Shown: one piece after another, positions 1 to 8,536 of the stretch
Numbering within the stretch: the stretch's first letter is position 1
How the letters are laid out: every line of letters begins with the position of its first letter
Assembly (NCBI GenBank): GCA_023443765.1
Contig: JAEZTA010000198.1
Coordinates: 1-35,311, forward strand
Length of the DNA: 35,311 bases
Source of the DNA: Bacteroidota bacterium
GTDB lineage: Bacteria; Bacteroidota; Bacteroidia; Bacteroidales; Rikenellaceae
Reading direction: 5' to 3'
Notes under the pieces: generated by a model
What the model saw: the letters and a program-made list of their open reading frames with translations, nothing else
The model's database searches: none
What the model was told of the DNA's origin: nothing
Program-made: the position numbers and the translations under genes

Positions 1-50
1 GGGTATTTCCGGGATACACAGAGGGCGCTCCGACACAAATATAGCGGATT

Positions 51-82
51 TTTGCCGTTATTGGAATTGTTTTCTATCTTTG
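51..82 (+). promoter_or_regulatory. Bacteroidetes-type promoter of the C69 dipeptidase gene
   Basis: TTTG at 51-54 and TATCTTTG at 75-82 are separated by 20 bases, a full match to the Bacteroidetes -33/-7 consensus (TTTG, TAnnTTTG). Transcription would start near 86, leaving a leader of about 20 bases before the ATG at 106. This supports the start at 106 over the in-frame start further upstream, which would lie before the transcription start. Nothing else is visible in bases 1-50. Confidence 0.8.
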
Positions 83-105
83 TTAACAAAATTCCAAAAG
101 GCATT

Positions 106-1800
106 ATGAAAAAATTCCGATTGATTCTTGCAGCGACAGCCGTGCTGGCATACGGCGCGGCATCGGCCTGCACCAATTTCATCGTCACCAAAGGAGCTTC
201 GACCGACGGTTCGGTGATGGTCACCTATGCGGCGGACTCCCACGCGCTCTATGGCGCACTTTACCACACGCCCGGCGGCAAATACAAGGCCGGGGCGATG
301 CTGCCCGTCTACGAATGGGACACGGGCCGCTACCTGACGGACATTCCGCAGGTCAAAGAGACCTATTCGACCATCGGCAATATGAACGAACACTCGCTCA
401 TCATCGGCGAAACGACCTACGGAGGCCGTGGCGAACTGGAAGACTCGACGGGCCGCATGGACTACGGTTCGCTGATCTACATCACGCTCCAGCGCGCCAG
501 GACCGCCCGCGAGGCCATCGGCGTGATCGCCGACCTGGCCAACACCCACGGCTACGCATCGAGCGGCGAATCGTTCTCGATCGCCGACCCGAACGAAGCG
601 TGGATCATGGAACTGATCGGCAAGGGCTGCAAGCTCGACGCGCAGGGTAAAAACACCCGTAAGGGCATTGTCTGGGTGGCACGTCGCATTCCCGACGGTT
701 ATGTTTCGGCACACGCCAATCAGGCCCGCATCACAACCTTCCCGAAGAACGATCCCGAAAACTGCCTCTACTCCCCGGACGTGATTTCGTTCGCCCGTGA
801 GATGGGCTATTACAACGGCACGGACGAGGACTTCAGTTTCTGCGACGCCTATGCTCCGCTCGATTTCGGCGCGCTGCGTGCCTGCGAAGCCCGCGTATGG
901 GCCTTCTTCCGCACGGTGGCCGACGACATGGACCAATACACCGACTATGCAATGGGCCACAACAAGGAAAACCGCATGCCGCTGTGGGTGAAGCCCCGCG
1001 CAAAGGTATCGCCCAAGACGGTCTTCGACTGTATGCGCGACCACTACGAAGGAACCCCGATGGACATGACCACCGACATCGGCGCCGGAGGCCACAACTG
1101 CCCTTACCGCTGGCGACCGATGGAGTTCGAAGTGGACGGCGTGAAGTACGTCAACGAGCGTGCGACGGCCACCCAGCAGACCGGATTCTGGTTCGTGGCG
1201 CAGGCCCGTCCCAATGTGACGGACGACATGGGCATCCTCTGGTTCGGCGTGGACGACGCGGCGACCTCGTGCCTGACGCCGATCTTCTGCTCGGCGCAGG
1301 AGGTTCCCGAGTGTTTCCGGGAGGGCAACGGCTCGATGCTCGAATATTCGCCCACGTCGGCGTTCTGGCTCTTCAACCGCACGACCAACTTCGCCTACAT
1401 GCGTTACGACATGATCGCGGCCGACATCCGCAAAGTCGTGGACAAGTGGGAAAACGAGATGCTGGAGAACGTACAGCATGTCAATGCCAAAGTGGGCCGA
1501 ATGTCGCCTGCCGTGCGGCGGAACTACCTCACGGAGCTGAGCGTTTCGACGGCGCAGCAGCTTTTCGACCGCTGGCAGAAGCTCAACGGTTATCTGCTGG
1601 TGAAATACGTCGACGGCAATGTGAAGAGCGAGCACGGCGATGTGCTGTCGTTCCTCGACGGCGAGGGCGGCCCGGCGCACTTCGTGGACAACGGCAACGG
1701 CAAGCAGATTCCCGGCAAAATCCAGTTCCCGGGCTACAACGAGAAATGGAAGCGCGCCGTAGCGAAGGATAACGGAGAGATTTTAAAGGTAATGAAATAA
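106..1800 (+). CDS. Secreted C69-family dipeptidase (Ntn hydrolase)
   Basis: The 564-residue product is a peptidase family C69 dipeptidase (PepD-like), which hydrolyses short peptides after self-processing to expose an N-terminal cysteine nucleophile. The first 20 or so residues form a signal peptide (MKKFRLIL followed by an Ala-rich stretch), immediately followed by Ala-Cys22-Thr-Asn-Phe; Cys22 is the expected nucleophile, so export and activation may coincide. The length is normal for the family. I chose the ATG at 106 because it begins the signal peptide and follows a good promoter by about 20 bases. The stop TAA overlaps the ATG of the next gene by one base (TAATG), indicating translational coupling. 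Substrate specificity cannot be read from the sequence. Confidence 0.9.
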   Translation: MKKFRLILAATAVLAYGAASACTNFIVTKGASTDGSVMVTYAADSHALYGALYHTPGGKYKAGAMLPVYEWDTGRYLTDIPQVKETYSTIGNMNEHSLIIGETTYGGRGELEDSTGRMDYGSLIYITLQRARTAREAIGVIADLANTHGYASSGESFSIADPNEAWIMELIGKGCKLDAQGKNTRKGIVWVARRIPDGYVSAHANQARITTFPKNDPENCLYSPDVISFAREMGYYNGTDEDFSFCDAYAPLDFGALRACEARVWAFFRTVADDMDQYTDYAMGHNKENRMPLWVKPRAKVSPKTVFDCMRDHYEGTPMDMTTDIGAGGHNCPYRWRPMEFEVDGVKYVNERATATQQTGFWFVAQARPNVTDDMGILWFGVDDAATSCLTPIFCSAQEVPECFREGNGSMLEYSPTSAFWLFNRTTNFAYMRYDMIAADIRKVVDKWENEMLENVQHVNAKVGRMSPAVRRNYLTELSVSTAQQLFDRWQKLNGYLLVKYVDGNVKSEHGDVLSFLDGEGGPAHFVDNGNGKQIPGKIQFPGYNEKWKRAVAKDNGEILKVMK

Positions 1801-3176
1801 TGAAATACGACATTATCATCGTGGGTAGCGGCCCCGGCGGTTATGTGGCGGCAATACGCGCCGCACAACTGGGCCGGAAAGCAGCGCTCGTGGAGCGCGC
1901 CGAACCGGGAGGCGTCTGCCTCAACTGGGGCTGCATCCCGACCAAGGCACTGCTCAAAAGCGCACAGGTGTACGGATACTGCAAAAACGCGGAGCACTAC
2001 GGGCTGGAACTCGCAGGGGAGGCGAAACCCAACCTCGAAGCCATTGTGGCACGTTCGCGCGGCGTGGCCGAGACCATGTCGAAAGGCGTGCAGTTCCTGC
2101 TGAAAAAGAACGGGATCGACCTGATCGCCGGATTCGGACGCCTCACCGCCCCCGGAAAACTCGACGTGGACGGGACGGAATACGAGGCCGACCACATCAT
2201 CCTCGCCACAGGGGCACGGCCTCGCGAAATGCCATTCATGCCCATCGACGGCGAGCGTGTGATCTCCTCGCGGCAGGCGCTGACGCTCAACCGTCTGCCC
2301 GAATCGATGATCGTCGTCGGCTCGGGAGCCATCGGCAGCGAATTCGCGTGGTTCTACGCCGCGCTGGGCGTGCGGGTCACCATCGTCGAGTACATGCCCC
2401 GCATGATGCCGCTCGAAGACGAGGAGGTGTCGAAGACCATGGAACGCTCGTTCCGCAAACTGCGCGCGCAGGTGCTCACGGCAACCACGGTGAAGTCGGT
2501 GAAGGTCAACGCCGAAGGGCTGTGCGAAGTGGAGGTCGAAGGCAAAAAGGGCGCGGAGACGCTGACGGCGGAGATTGTTTTGTCGGCCGTGGGTATCAAG
2601 TCCAATATCGAAGGCATCGGGCTCGAAGAAACCGGTGTCGCCACGGAACGCGACAAAGTGCTCGTCGACGCGTTCTACCGCACCAATGTTCCGGGCGTCT
2701 ACGCCATCGGCGACATCGTTCCGGGTCCGGCGCTGGCGCATGTGGCTTCGGCCGAGGCTATCTGCTGCGTGGAAGCCATCTGCGGCCTCAACCCGGCCCC
2801 GGTGGACTATTCGACCATCCCGTCGTGCATCTTCACCTCGCCCGAAGTGGCATCGGTCGGCATGACCGAGCAGCAGGCGCAGGAGCGCGGTATCACGTAC
2901 AAGGCCGGACGCTTCCCCTTCACCGCATCGGGCAAGGCCACGGCAGCGGGCGACCGCGACGGATTCGTCAAACTGCTCTTCGACGACGAGGACCGCCTGC
3001 TGGGCGCACACATGGTCGGCGCATCGGTGACCGAAATGCTGGCCGAACCGACACTGGCCCGCACGTTGGGCGCCACAGCCCACCAGATAGCCCGCACGAT
3101 CCACGCCCATCCGACGATGCACGAAGGCGTCATGGAGGCTGCCGAAGCGGCCCTGGGCGCGGCGATTCATCTTTAG
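1800..3176 (+). CDS. lpdA: Dihydrolipoyl dehydrogenase (E3)
   Basis: The 458-residue flavoprotein reoxidises dihydrolipoamide with NAD+ as the E3 component of 2-oxo-acid dehydrogenase or glycine-cleavage complexes. Visible are the N-terminal FAD-binding GxGxxG (residues 9-14), the redox-active disulfide CLNWGC (Cys40, Cys45), a central NAD-binding GSGAIG segment, the ATGARP motif, the second FAD motif around YAIGDI, and the C-terminal His437-Pro...Glu442 pair that forms the active-site base. The family assignment is secure. The partner complex is unknown: no E1, E2 or lipoyl-domain gene is adjacent, and the gene is coupled by a one-base overlap to a peptidase gene upstream. A strong terminator follows the stop codon. 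Confidence 0.95.
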   Translation: MKYDIIIVGSGPGGYVAAIRAAQLGRKAALVERAEPGGVCLNWGCIPTKALLKSAQVYGYCKNAEHYGLELAGEAKPNLEAIVARSRGVAETMSKGVQFLLKKNGIDLIAGFGRLTAPGKLDVDGTEYEADHIILATGARPREMPFMPIDGERVISSRQALTLNRLPESMIVVGSGAIGSEFAWFYAALGVRVTIVEYMPRMMPLEDEEVSKTMERSFRKLRAQVLTATTVKSVKVNAEGLCEVEVEGKKGAETLTAEIVLSAVGIKSNIEGIGLEETGVATERDKVLVDAFYRTNVPGVYAIGDIVPGPALAHVASAEAICCVEAICGLNPAPVDYSTIPSCIFTSPEVASVGMTEQQAQERGITYKAGRFPFTASGKATAAGDRDGFVKLLFDDEDRLLGAHMVGASVTEMLAEPTLARTLGATAHQIARTIHAHPTMHEGVMEAAEAALGAAIHL

Positions 3177-3195
3177 AAACTCGTCCCGGAAAGTC

Positions 3196-3230
3196 AAAAG
3201 GAGAATTTCTGTTGAAATTCTCCTTTTTTT
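3196..3230 (+). terminator. Rho-independent terminator after lpdA
   Basis: AAAAGGAGAATTT (3196-3208) pairs perfectly with AAATTCTCCTTTT (3215-3227) around a 6-base loop, and the run of seven T ends at 3230. It begins 20 bases after the lpdA stop codon. Confidence 0.92.
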
Positions 3231-3252
3231 GTTTTGCGACCCAAAAAAACAG

Positions 3253-3260
3253 TATCTTTA
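3253..3260 (+). promoter_or_regulatory. Probable -7 element of the first histidine kinase gene
   Basis: TATCTTTA matches TAnnTTTG at seven of eight positions and lies 30 bases before the ATG at 3291. A TTTG at 3233-3236 is the only -33 candidate, and its spacing of 16 bases is shorter than the usual 19-21, so the promoter is less certain than others in the window. Confidence 0.45.
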
Positions 3261-3290
3261 CATGCAATATCAGGCTACTACTACAAACAA

Positions 3291-5285
3291 ATGCGTCACA
3301 TCATTCTGTCAGCCATCTTTTTGCTGACTCTGCTGCAAACCGGGTTCGCTGCAGAAACACCTCTCGATAGTCTCAAGAACGTTCTCAACGGGGTCTCCGA
3401 CCCGAAGGAGCGAATCCGTATCTACCGCGACATGGCCGACCTCACGACCGAAACACAGGAGTCGTGCGGTTACCTGATGTCGCTGATCGAAACGGCAAGG
3501 AACTGCGGCCAGACGCGTCCGATGATGGAGGCCCTGACGGAGGTGGCGATCAACCACATGTTTTTCGACCAGCTCGACTCGGCGCGCTATTACATAACCT
3601 TAGCCGAAAAATATGCCCCCAAGGGCCAGCAGGACCAGTGGTGCTGCCTGCTTGAAATGCGCATGTTCGTCGCCGAGATGATCAGCCCCGATGCGCAGCA
3701 GGCGCTCGACGAGAAGATCGAAGCATTCAAAAACCGGAACCCGGACAAAGAGAATACCTACAAACAGATTTTGGCCGAGTATACGCTCGGGGCGGCGCTC
3801 TACGACAAAAACAACGAAGAGTCGCTGCCGTACCTATTGCGGGCCCTCGACCTTGCGCGGCAGCTTCCCTTTCAGGACGGCGGCAACTACCAACTGCTGA
3901 TCCTCCGCCAGCTCACCAAAGCCTACAGCTTACTGAACGACCAGAAAAAATCCGTCGAGTTCTGTAAAAAAGCGATTGAGACCAAGGAGCGCTATTACAA
4001 CCTCTACGAGAAGCCCGAAAGGCCCTATTATCCGATCGACGATTTCTATATCACCAACTACGCCTCGATGATACTGAACATCGAGATTCTGACGAAAGAC
4101 GAAATCCGGTTCTATCTCCAAAGGCTGGAGGAGATGGGCCGCAAAGCCACAAATCCCTCCTTGAAATACAGCTGCTTCATGACGCTGGCGAAATACAGCG
4201 TCTACCGGAAAAATTTCCGCGAAGCGTTGGTTTACAACGACAGCCTGATCCGCTACGCACGCATCGTAGCCCCCTACAACCTGCCCAATGTCTATTACAT
4301 CAAATCCCAACTGCACGAACTCTTCGGCGAGAACAAGGAGGCGCTGAACAATTTGCGGACATCCTACCAGATCCAGGATTCGATCCGGAGCAGCCAGGCG
4401 CAGGTCCAATACGACAAACTGCGCGTGGAATACGACGTAAACCGCCTCAACTACGAGAAATCGCAGCTCGAAGTACGGAACAAGCAGATCATGCTTATCG
4501 GGACGTTGGCCGTACTGCTGCTTTCGTTCATCCTGTGCACCTACCTCTACATCCACCTGCGACGGGCGCAGAAAACGAAGATCCGCATGCAGCAACTCAA
4601 GTTGCAGGCTGAGGAGAGCGAAAAACTCAAAACGGCGTTCATCAATTCGATCTGCCACGAGATACGCACCCCGCTGAACGGCATCACGGGATTCGCCCAG
4701 TTGCTTACCGACCCAACGATCGACGCGGAAGAGCGGGAATCGTTCTACGACGAGGTACGGAACAACACCGACCAGCTCGTAACGCTCGTCGACAGCATGC
4801 TGGAAGTGGCGAACCTGGACGTATCGGACGAAAAACTGCCTTGCCTCCCGACCGACCTGGCCCAGTTGTGCAACGAGGTCTGCACGCCCTATATCAACGA
4901 AAACCGCAATCCGAACCTCACCATAACGATGCAAATGCCCGAAAAAGGGCTGATCGCCGCGACGAACCATCGTTACCTGACGCTCGTGCTGGACAGCCTG
5001 CTCGACAATGCCATCAAATTCACCGAGAACGGGTCGATCACGGTCGCATGCAAACAGAAGAATGGACAGGTGGAGTTATCGGTAGCCGACACCGGCCCGG
5101 GCATTCCGGCCGAAAACCACCAGATGGTCTTCGACCGCTTCACCAAACTCGACATTTACAAGAAGGGCGGCGGCCTGGGCCTCTACTTGAGTAAGATCAT
5201 CGTCCGCAGGCTCTCGGGGTCTATTTACATCGACCCGGACTATACCGACGGAACCCGCATGGTGGTCATCCTGCCGCTGGAATAA
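3291..5285 (+). CDS. TPR-containing transmembrane sensor histidine kinase
   Basis: The 664-residue product starts with a signal peptide (residues 1 to about 20), then a roughly 350-residue helical region with TPR-like repeats predicted to be periplasmic. A coiled-coil stretch, one membrane segment (about 400-422), a HisKA domain with phospho-acceptor His456 in the H box (CHEIRTPLNG), and a HATPase_c domain with N box (LLDNAIKFTENG), G1 (DTGPGIP) and G2 (GGLGLYLSK) follow. It is a classical, non-hybrid kinase: it ends right after the ATPase domain, with no receiver or DNA-binding domain. No response regulator gene is in the window, so the partner is unknown. The ATG at 3291 was chosen because it begins the signal sequence. 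The gene converges on a second kinase of the same architecture. Confidence 0.9.
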   Translation: MRHIILSAIFLLTLLQTGFAAETPLDSLKNVLNGVSDPKERIRIYRDMADLTTETQESCGYLMSLIETARNCGQTRPMMEALTEVAINHMFFDQLDSARYYITLAEKYAPKGQQDQWCCLLEMRMFVAEMISPDAQQALDEKIEAFKNRNPDKENTYKQILAEYTLGAALYDKNNEESLPYLLRALDLARQLPFQDGGNYQLLILRQLTKAYSLLNDQKKSVEFCKKAIETKERYYNLYEKPERPYYPIDDFYITNYASMILNIEILTKDEIRFYLQRLEEMGRKATNPSLKYSCFMTLAKYSVYRKNFREALVYNDSLIRYARIVAPYNLPNVYYIKSQLHELFGENKEALNNLRTSYQIQDSIRSSQAQVQYDKLRVEYDVNRLNYEKSQLEVRNKQIMLIGTLAVLLLSFILCTYLYIHLRRAQKTKIRMQQLKLQAEESEKLKTAFINSICHEIRTPLNGITGFAQLLTDPTIDAEERESFYDEVRNNTDQLVTLVDSMLEVANLDVSDEKLPCLPTDLAQLCNEVCTPYINENRNPNLTITMQMPEKGLIAATNHRYLTLVLDSLLDNAIKFTENGSITVACKQKNGQVELSVADTGPGIPAENHQMVFDRFTKLDIYKKGGGLGLYLSKIIVRRLSGSIYIDPDYTDGTRMVVILPLE

Positions 5286-5287
5286 GA

Positions 5288-5315
5288 AAAGGTCCCGGAA
5301 TCGTCCGGGACCTTT
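5288..5315. terminator. Bidirectional terminator between convergent kinase genes
   Basis: AAAGGTCCCGGA (5288-5299) and TCCGGGACCTTT (5304-5315) form a perfect 12-bp stem with a 4-base loop, between the stop codons at 5285 (plus) and 5320 (minus). A/T flanks on both sides suit termination in both directions. Confidence 0.88.
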
Positions 5316-5319
5316 CAAT

Positions 5320-7350
5320 TTACACGGCCAGCGTCACGACGAAGCGGGCGCCCTGCCTGTAAGAAGTGTCAAGGTGGATTTCGCCGCCCGACTTCTCGGC
5401 GATCAGCCGGCAGAGGCTCAGGCCCAGGCCGAGACCCTGCGCAAAGGAATCGACCTTGTAGAAGCGTTCAAACACCCGCTCCGCATCCTCCTGGTTGATG
5501 CCGCAGCCGGTATCGGTCACCGAGAAGGTCAGCGTACCGTTTTCCACACGGCCGCACGTAACCGTCACCGACCCTTCCCGGGTAAACTTTACGGCGTTCT
5601 TGAGCAGTTCGCGGATCAGTTCCGTCACATAACCGCGGTGGAGCGGAATGACAATCTCCGGCTCCGCAAATTCCATCCGGTATTCGACTCCCTCTTTCTG
5701 CGGGAGGTGCTCGACCTCGGTACGGATAATCTGGCAAATATCCATCGGGGTCCTGGGCAGCTGTTCAAGGGTGTTGTCCAACTGCGAGACTTCGAGCATG
5801 TCGTTGATCAGCGCCGTGAACAGTTGAGTATTGTCGCGGATGATGCGGGCAAATTCGATATTCTCCTCCTTCGAAAGGCCGCCCTCGGCGATCAGTTCGG
5901 CAAAGCCGTTGATGGCGTTCAGCGGCGTACGTATCTCGTGGCTCATCGAACCCATAAAGTCGCGTTTGAGGCGGTCGCTCTCCTGCGCCCGGTGCGACTC
6001 GATGCGCAGGTTGTGCTGCAAACGCTTGATATGTGCGAGGTTGCGCCACAGGTAAACAACGGCGATAATGGCGAACGCAAGAATGACGGCGATGAACCAC
6101 AGCATATTCCGGCGTTTCTGGGCCAGCAGCAACGCCCGGTCGCGTTCGGCTTTGTCCAGCCCGTACTGCACCTCCAGTTCACCGACGCGCTGGGCATATT
6201 GCTGCGCGGAAAGGGAATCGCGCACGGAGATAACGTCGTTATACGCTCCGCAAGCCTCCTTGTAGCGTCCCATGCGCTCGAAAAGTTGCGCCCGGCGGGC
6301 ATACATGTCCCCCAACTGCGCTGACAGGCCGTTGGGCCGCGAAATCCGGATCAGCGAATCGTTATAACCCATCGCCTTATCGTAATCGCCCCAATGTTCG
6401 TAGTAGGAAGTACTGATCAGGTAAAACCAGTATTTATCGACCAGCATATTATCTTCTGACCACGAATCCTCCATGAAACGGCGGTAACGGTCGTAATAGA
6501 ACTGAGCCTGCTGGCGCCCGATCAGCGGCGAAGTGCACATCGTGTAGTAGCACGTCAGGTAGGACATCTCCTTGGGGATGTAGGGACGGCGCTGCACAAC
6601 CTCCGGATCGAGGTAATAACCGTCGAGCATCGCCAGGTAGTTGTCGGCAGTACGGATCAGCCCGCTGCGGTCGCCGACCGAACTGTAAGAAGAGATCAGG
6701 CAGGTGATCAGGTTGGCGTGGAAATTCCGCCGGGCGGTAGGCTTCATCTTCGGCAGCAGGGCAATTTCGTCGATCCAATAGGGGAGTCCGCGTTCGATAT
6801 GCATCATGCCTTCGGCCGAACCCAGCTTATAAGCGGCAATTCCTTTCAGGAAGAGTTGCGAAGCCTCTTCGTAGACCGTACGCGGCGGGCAGTTGCGGAT
6901 CGAATCGACGTAATTCTGGCTGAGCCGCACGGACTCCTCGGTCCCCGCAACCTGAATCCGGCGCGCGATGTCCACCATGCGGTAATAGGCCGGCAATCCG
7001 TCCATCGTACTGCCCTCCAACAGCGGCTCGACCTCCCGGAGCATCATTTCGAGCGAATCAACGGCCTCAGGACGGGCTATGTAGTAGGCGGCCAGCGACC
7101 CGAGCGAGGCTCCGACGGCGAAGGGATCGCCTGCAGCACGGGCTTCGGAAAACAACTTGCGCGTATAGAGCATTTCGTCCCCGGAGGAATCGGTGAGGTC
7201 CTTGAGGTTGAGCAGGATGTCCACCCGTTTACGGGTATCGCCCTCAGCGGCATACGCGCCTTTGAGCGAGTCGATCAACCGGTCTTTGGGAAATGCGGAT
7301 GCCGAGGCTGTACAGCCGACGCAAAACAGCACCCACAGCAATTTATTCAT
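5320..7350 (-). CDS. TPR-containing transmembrane sensor histidine kinase
   Basis: The 676-residue product has the same plan as the convergent kinase: signal peptide (about 1-19), a long helical TPR-like sensor region, a short coiled coil, one membrane segment (about 417-439), HisKA with His471 in the H box (SHEIRTPLNA), and HATPase_c with N box (LLKNAVKFTREG), G1 (DTGCGIN) and G2 (GLGLGLSLCR). There is no receiver or output domain. The ATG at 7350 begins the signal peptide and lies about 15 bases after a strong promoter; the in-frame start 48 bases upstream would precede the transcription start. The two kinases are clearly related but diverged, which suggests an old duplication. Ligand and partner are unknown. 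Confidence 0.9.
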   Translation of the reverse strand: MNKLLWVLFCVGCTASASAFPKDRLIDSLKGAYAAEGDTRKRVDILLNLKDLTDSSGDEMLYTRKLFSEARAAGDPFAVGASLGSLAAYYIARPEAVDSLEMMLREVEPLLEGSTMDGLPAYYRMVDIARRIQVAGTEESVRLSQNYVDSIRNCPPRTVYEEASQLFLKGIAAYKLGSAEGMMHIERGLPYWIDEIALLPKMKPTARRNFHANLITCLISSYSSVGDRSGLIRTADNYLAMLDGYYLDPEVVQRRPYIPKEMSYLTCYYTMCTSPLIGRQQAQFYYDRYRRFMEDSWSEDNMLVDKYWFYLISTSYYEHWGDYDKAMGYNDSLIRISRPNGLSAQLGDMYARRAQLFERMGRYKEACGAYNDVISVRDSLSAQQYAQRVGELEVQYGLDKAERDRALLLAQKRRNMLWFIAVILAFAIIAVVYLWRNLAHIKRLQHNLRIESHRAQESDRLKRDFMGSMSHEIRTPLNAINGFAELIAEGGLSKEENIEFARIIRDNTQLFTALINDMLEVSQLDNTLEQLPRTPMDICQIIRTEVEHLPQKEGVEYRMEFAEPEIVIPLHRGYVTELIRELLKNAVKFTREGSVTVTCGRVENGTLTFSVTDTGCGINQEDAERVFERFYKVDSFAQGLGLGLSLCRLIAEKSGGEIHLDTSYRQGARFVVTLAV

Positions 7351-7368
7351 AAGCAGGGATTTGGTTTT

Positions 7369-7399
7369 CAAAAGTAGGCAAAAAAAGAGAGGTTCCAAA
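7369..7399 (-). promoter_or_regulatory. Promoter of the minus-strand histidine kinase gene
   Basis: On the minus strand TTTG (7399-7396) and TACTTTTG (7376-7369) are exactly 19 bases apart, a full match to the Bacteroidetes consensus. Transcription would start near 7365, giving a leader of about 15 bases. The -33 box sits in the loop of the terminator of the upstream gene. Confidence 0.8.
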
Positions 7400-7413
7400 A
7401 TTTGAACCTCTCT
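7386..7413 (-). terminator. Terminator after the small PLDc_N protein gene
   Basis: AGAGAGGTTC (7386-7395) pairs with GAACCTCTCT (7404-7413) in a perfect 10-bp stem with an 8-base loop, followed on the minus strand by a run of T (7385 downwards). It begins five bases after the stop of the minus-strand gene ending at 7419. Confidence 0.85.
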
Positions 7414-7418
7414 ATTTG

Positions 7419-7607
7419 CTACTTAAACCACTCATGCAGGTGGTCGCGGCCGTAGAAGTAGTAGACCGCAAGGCCTACCCAGCTGGTGAGCAGCACCACG
7501 ATCGACGCAATGACCTTGCCTGCCGTGGAGATGTTCTTTTTGAAAATGTCAAGCACGCACCAGATGGCGCACACGAGGCCGATCAGCCAAATAATCGTTC
7601 CTATCAT
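7419..7607 (-). CDS. Small membrane protein, PLDc_N-like
   Basis: This 62-residue protein has two hydrophobic segments (about 3-20 and 34-51) flanking a short polar turn containing Asp-Ile-Phe-Lys-Lys-Asn. It ends in a charged tail after a Tyr-Tyr-Phe-Tyr-Gly-Arg segment. This pattern matches the PLDc_N family of small two-helix membrane proteins (the domain also found at the N terminus of cardiolipin synthases), but alone it gives no enzymatic activity and the function is unknown. Its ATG overlaps the TGA of truA (ATGA), so it is translated by coupling to truA. A terminator follows directly. Confidence 0.8.
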   Translation of the reverse strand: MIGTIIWLIGLVCAIWCVLDIFKKNISTAGKVIASIVVLLTSWVGLAVYYFYGRDHLHEWFK

Positions 7608-8383
7608 AACAATTTATATTTAGAAAAACATTGATGTTCAAATATCTCGGCCGGATAAACCACGTCGCTCAGGAACAACCCCTGGGCCGGAGCGCCGCCG
7701 CTCGACCGCGACAGGTCGCGGCTCCCGACGATCGCGCGGAACTCTTCGGGCGTATAGCGTCCACGGCCCACGTCGACCAGCGTGCCGACCAGCGACCGTA
7801 CCATATTGCGCAAAAACCGGTCCGCACGGATCGTGAAACACATCGTTCCGCGGTTGTCTACTGTCCAGACGGCCTGTTTCACATGGCAGATATTGGTCTT
7901 ATTGTTCGAATTGAGCTTGGCGAAGGAGGTAAAATCCTCATATTCAAGTAGCATTGCCGCCGCCTCGTTCATCCGCTCCATGTCGAGCGGCACGTAATAC
8001 TGCCACGTCAGGTCCCGCGTGAAGGGATTCTTGCGCGGCTCGATAAAGTAGCGGTACTCCCGTTCGCGGGCGTGATAGCGGGCGTGGGCATCCTCAGCAA
8101 CGGGCGTCATGCTGCCCACGGAAATGTCGCCCGGCAGCAGGAAATTGAGTTTGTAGACCAACTGCACCGGATCGTCGACAACCTGTCCGCAGTCGAAGTG
8201 CGCCACGTAATAGGCCGCATTGACCCCCGTATCGGTACGCCCGGCGCCCGTCAGGGAGACGGGTTCGCGCAGCAGGGTAGCAAGCGCCCGTTCGAGCGTC
8301 TGCTGCACGGTGGGCATGTCGGGCTGACGCTGCCAACCGAAATAGGCGGCTCCGTTGTACCGGAGTTCGAGGAAATAACGCAT
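7604..8383 (-). CDS. truA: tRNA pseudouridine synthase A
   Basis: The 259-residue product is TruA, which converts uridines 38-40 of the tRNA anticodon arm to pseudouridine. The N-terminal YNGAAYFGWQRQP block and the catalytic GAGRTDTGVNA motif with nucleophile Asp51 are typical, as are the length and the later RFLRNMVRSLVG block. I chose the ATG at 8383 because the family begins with MRYFLELRYNG-like sequence and because the alternative start at 8404 lies inside the -7 promoter element. The gene overlaps the following small membrane protein gene by four bases (ATGA). It is divergent from dapB. Confidence 0.95.
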   Translation of the reverse strand: MRYFLELRYNGAAYFGWQRQPDMPTVQQTLERALATLLREPVSLTGAGRTDTGVNAAYYVAHFDCGQVVDDPVQLVYKLNFLLPGDISVGSMTPVAEDAHARYHAREREYRYFIEPRKNPFTRDLTWQYYVPLDMERMNEAAAMLLEYEDFTSFAKLNSNNKTNICHVKQAVWTVDNRGTMCFTIRADRFLRNMVRSLVGTLVDVGRGRYTPEEFRAIVGSRDLSRSSGGAPAQGLFLSDVVYPAEIFEHQCFSKYKLL

Positions 8384-8403
8384 GTGGTAAAGATTTCTGC
8401 TCA

Positions 8404-8411
8404 CAAATATA
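8404..8411 (-). promoter_or_regulatory. -7 element of the truA promoter
   Basis: Minus-strand TATATTTG matches TAnnTTTG exactly, 20 bases upstream of the truA ATG. No clear TTTG is seen at the -33 position. Confidence 0.65.
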
Positions 8412-8504
8412 CGAAAAATTTCCTCCGGTATAACTTCCCGGCATCTTTCCCGATTCGGGCATACGATAATACCCGCCGCCGCGTTTAGATTTCAAATAAA
8501 TTCG

Positions 8505-8512
8505 TATCTTTG
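8505..8512 (+). promoter_or_regulatory. -7 element of the dapB operon promoter
   Basis: TATCTTTG matches TAnnTTTG exactly, 24 bases before the dapB ATG. The -33 side shows only TTTA at 8484-8487, spaced 17 bases. This is the only promoter-like site I found for the eight-gene run that follows. Confidence 0.7.
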
Positions 8513-8536
8513 CGGAACGCTCAAAATAAGACAACC

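Noticed and set aside
58..1680. Long antisense open frame (540 codons) opposite the dipeptidase gene
   Set aside because: It mirrors the codon structure of a clear C69 gene, is rich in Arg/His/Val typical of antisense frames in GC-rich DNA, and matches no family.
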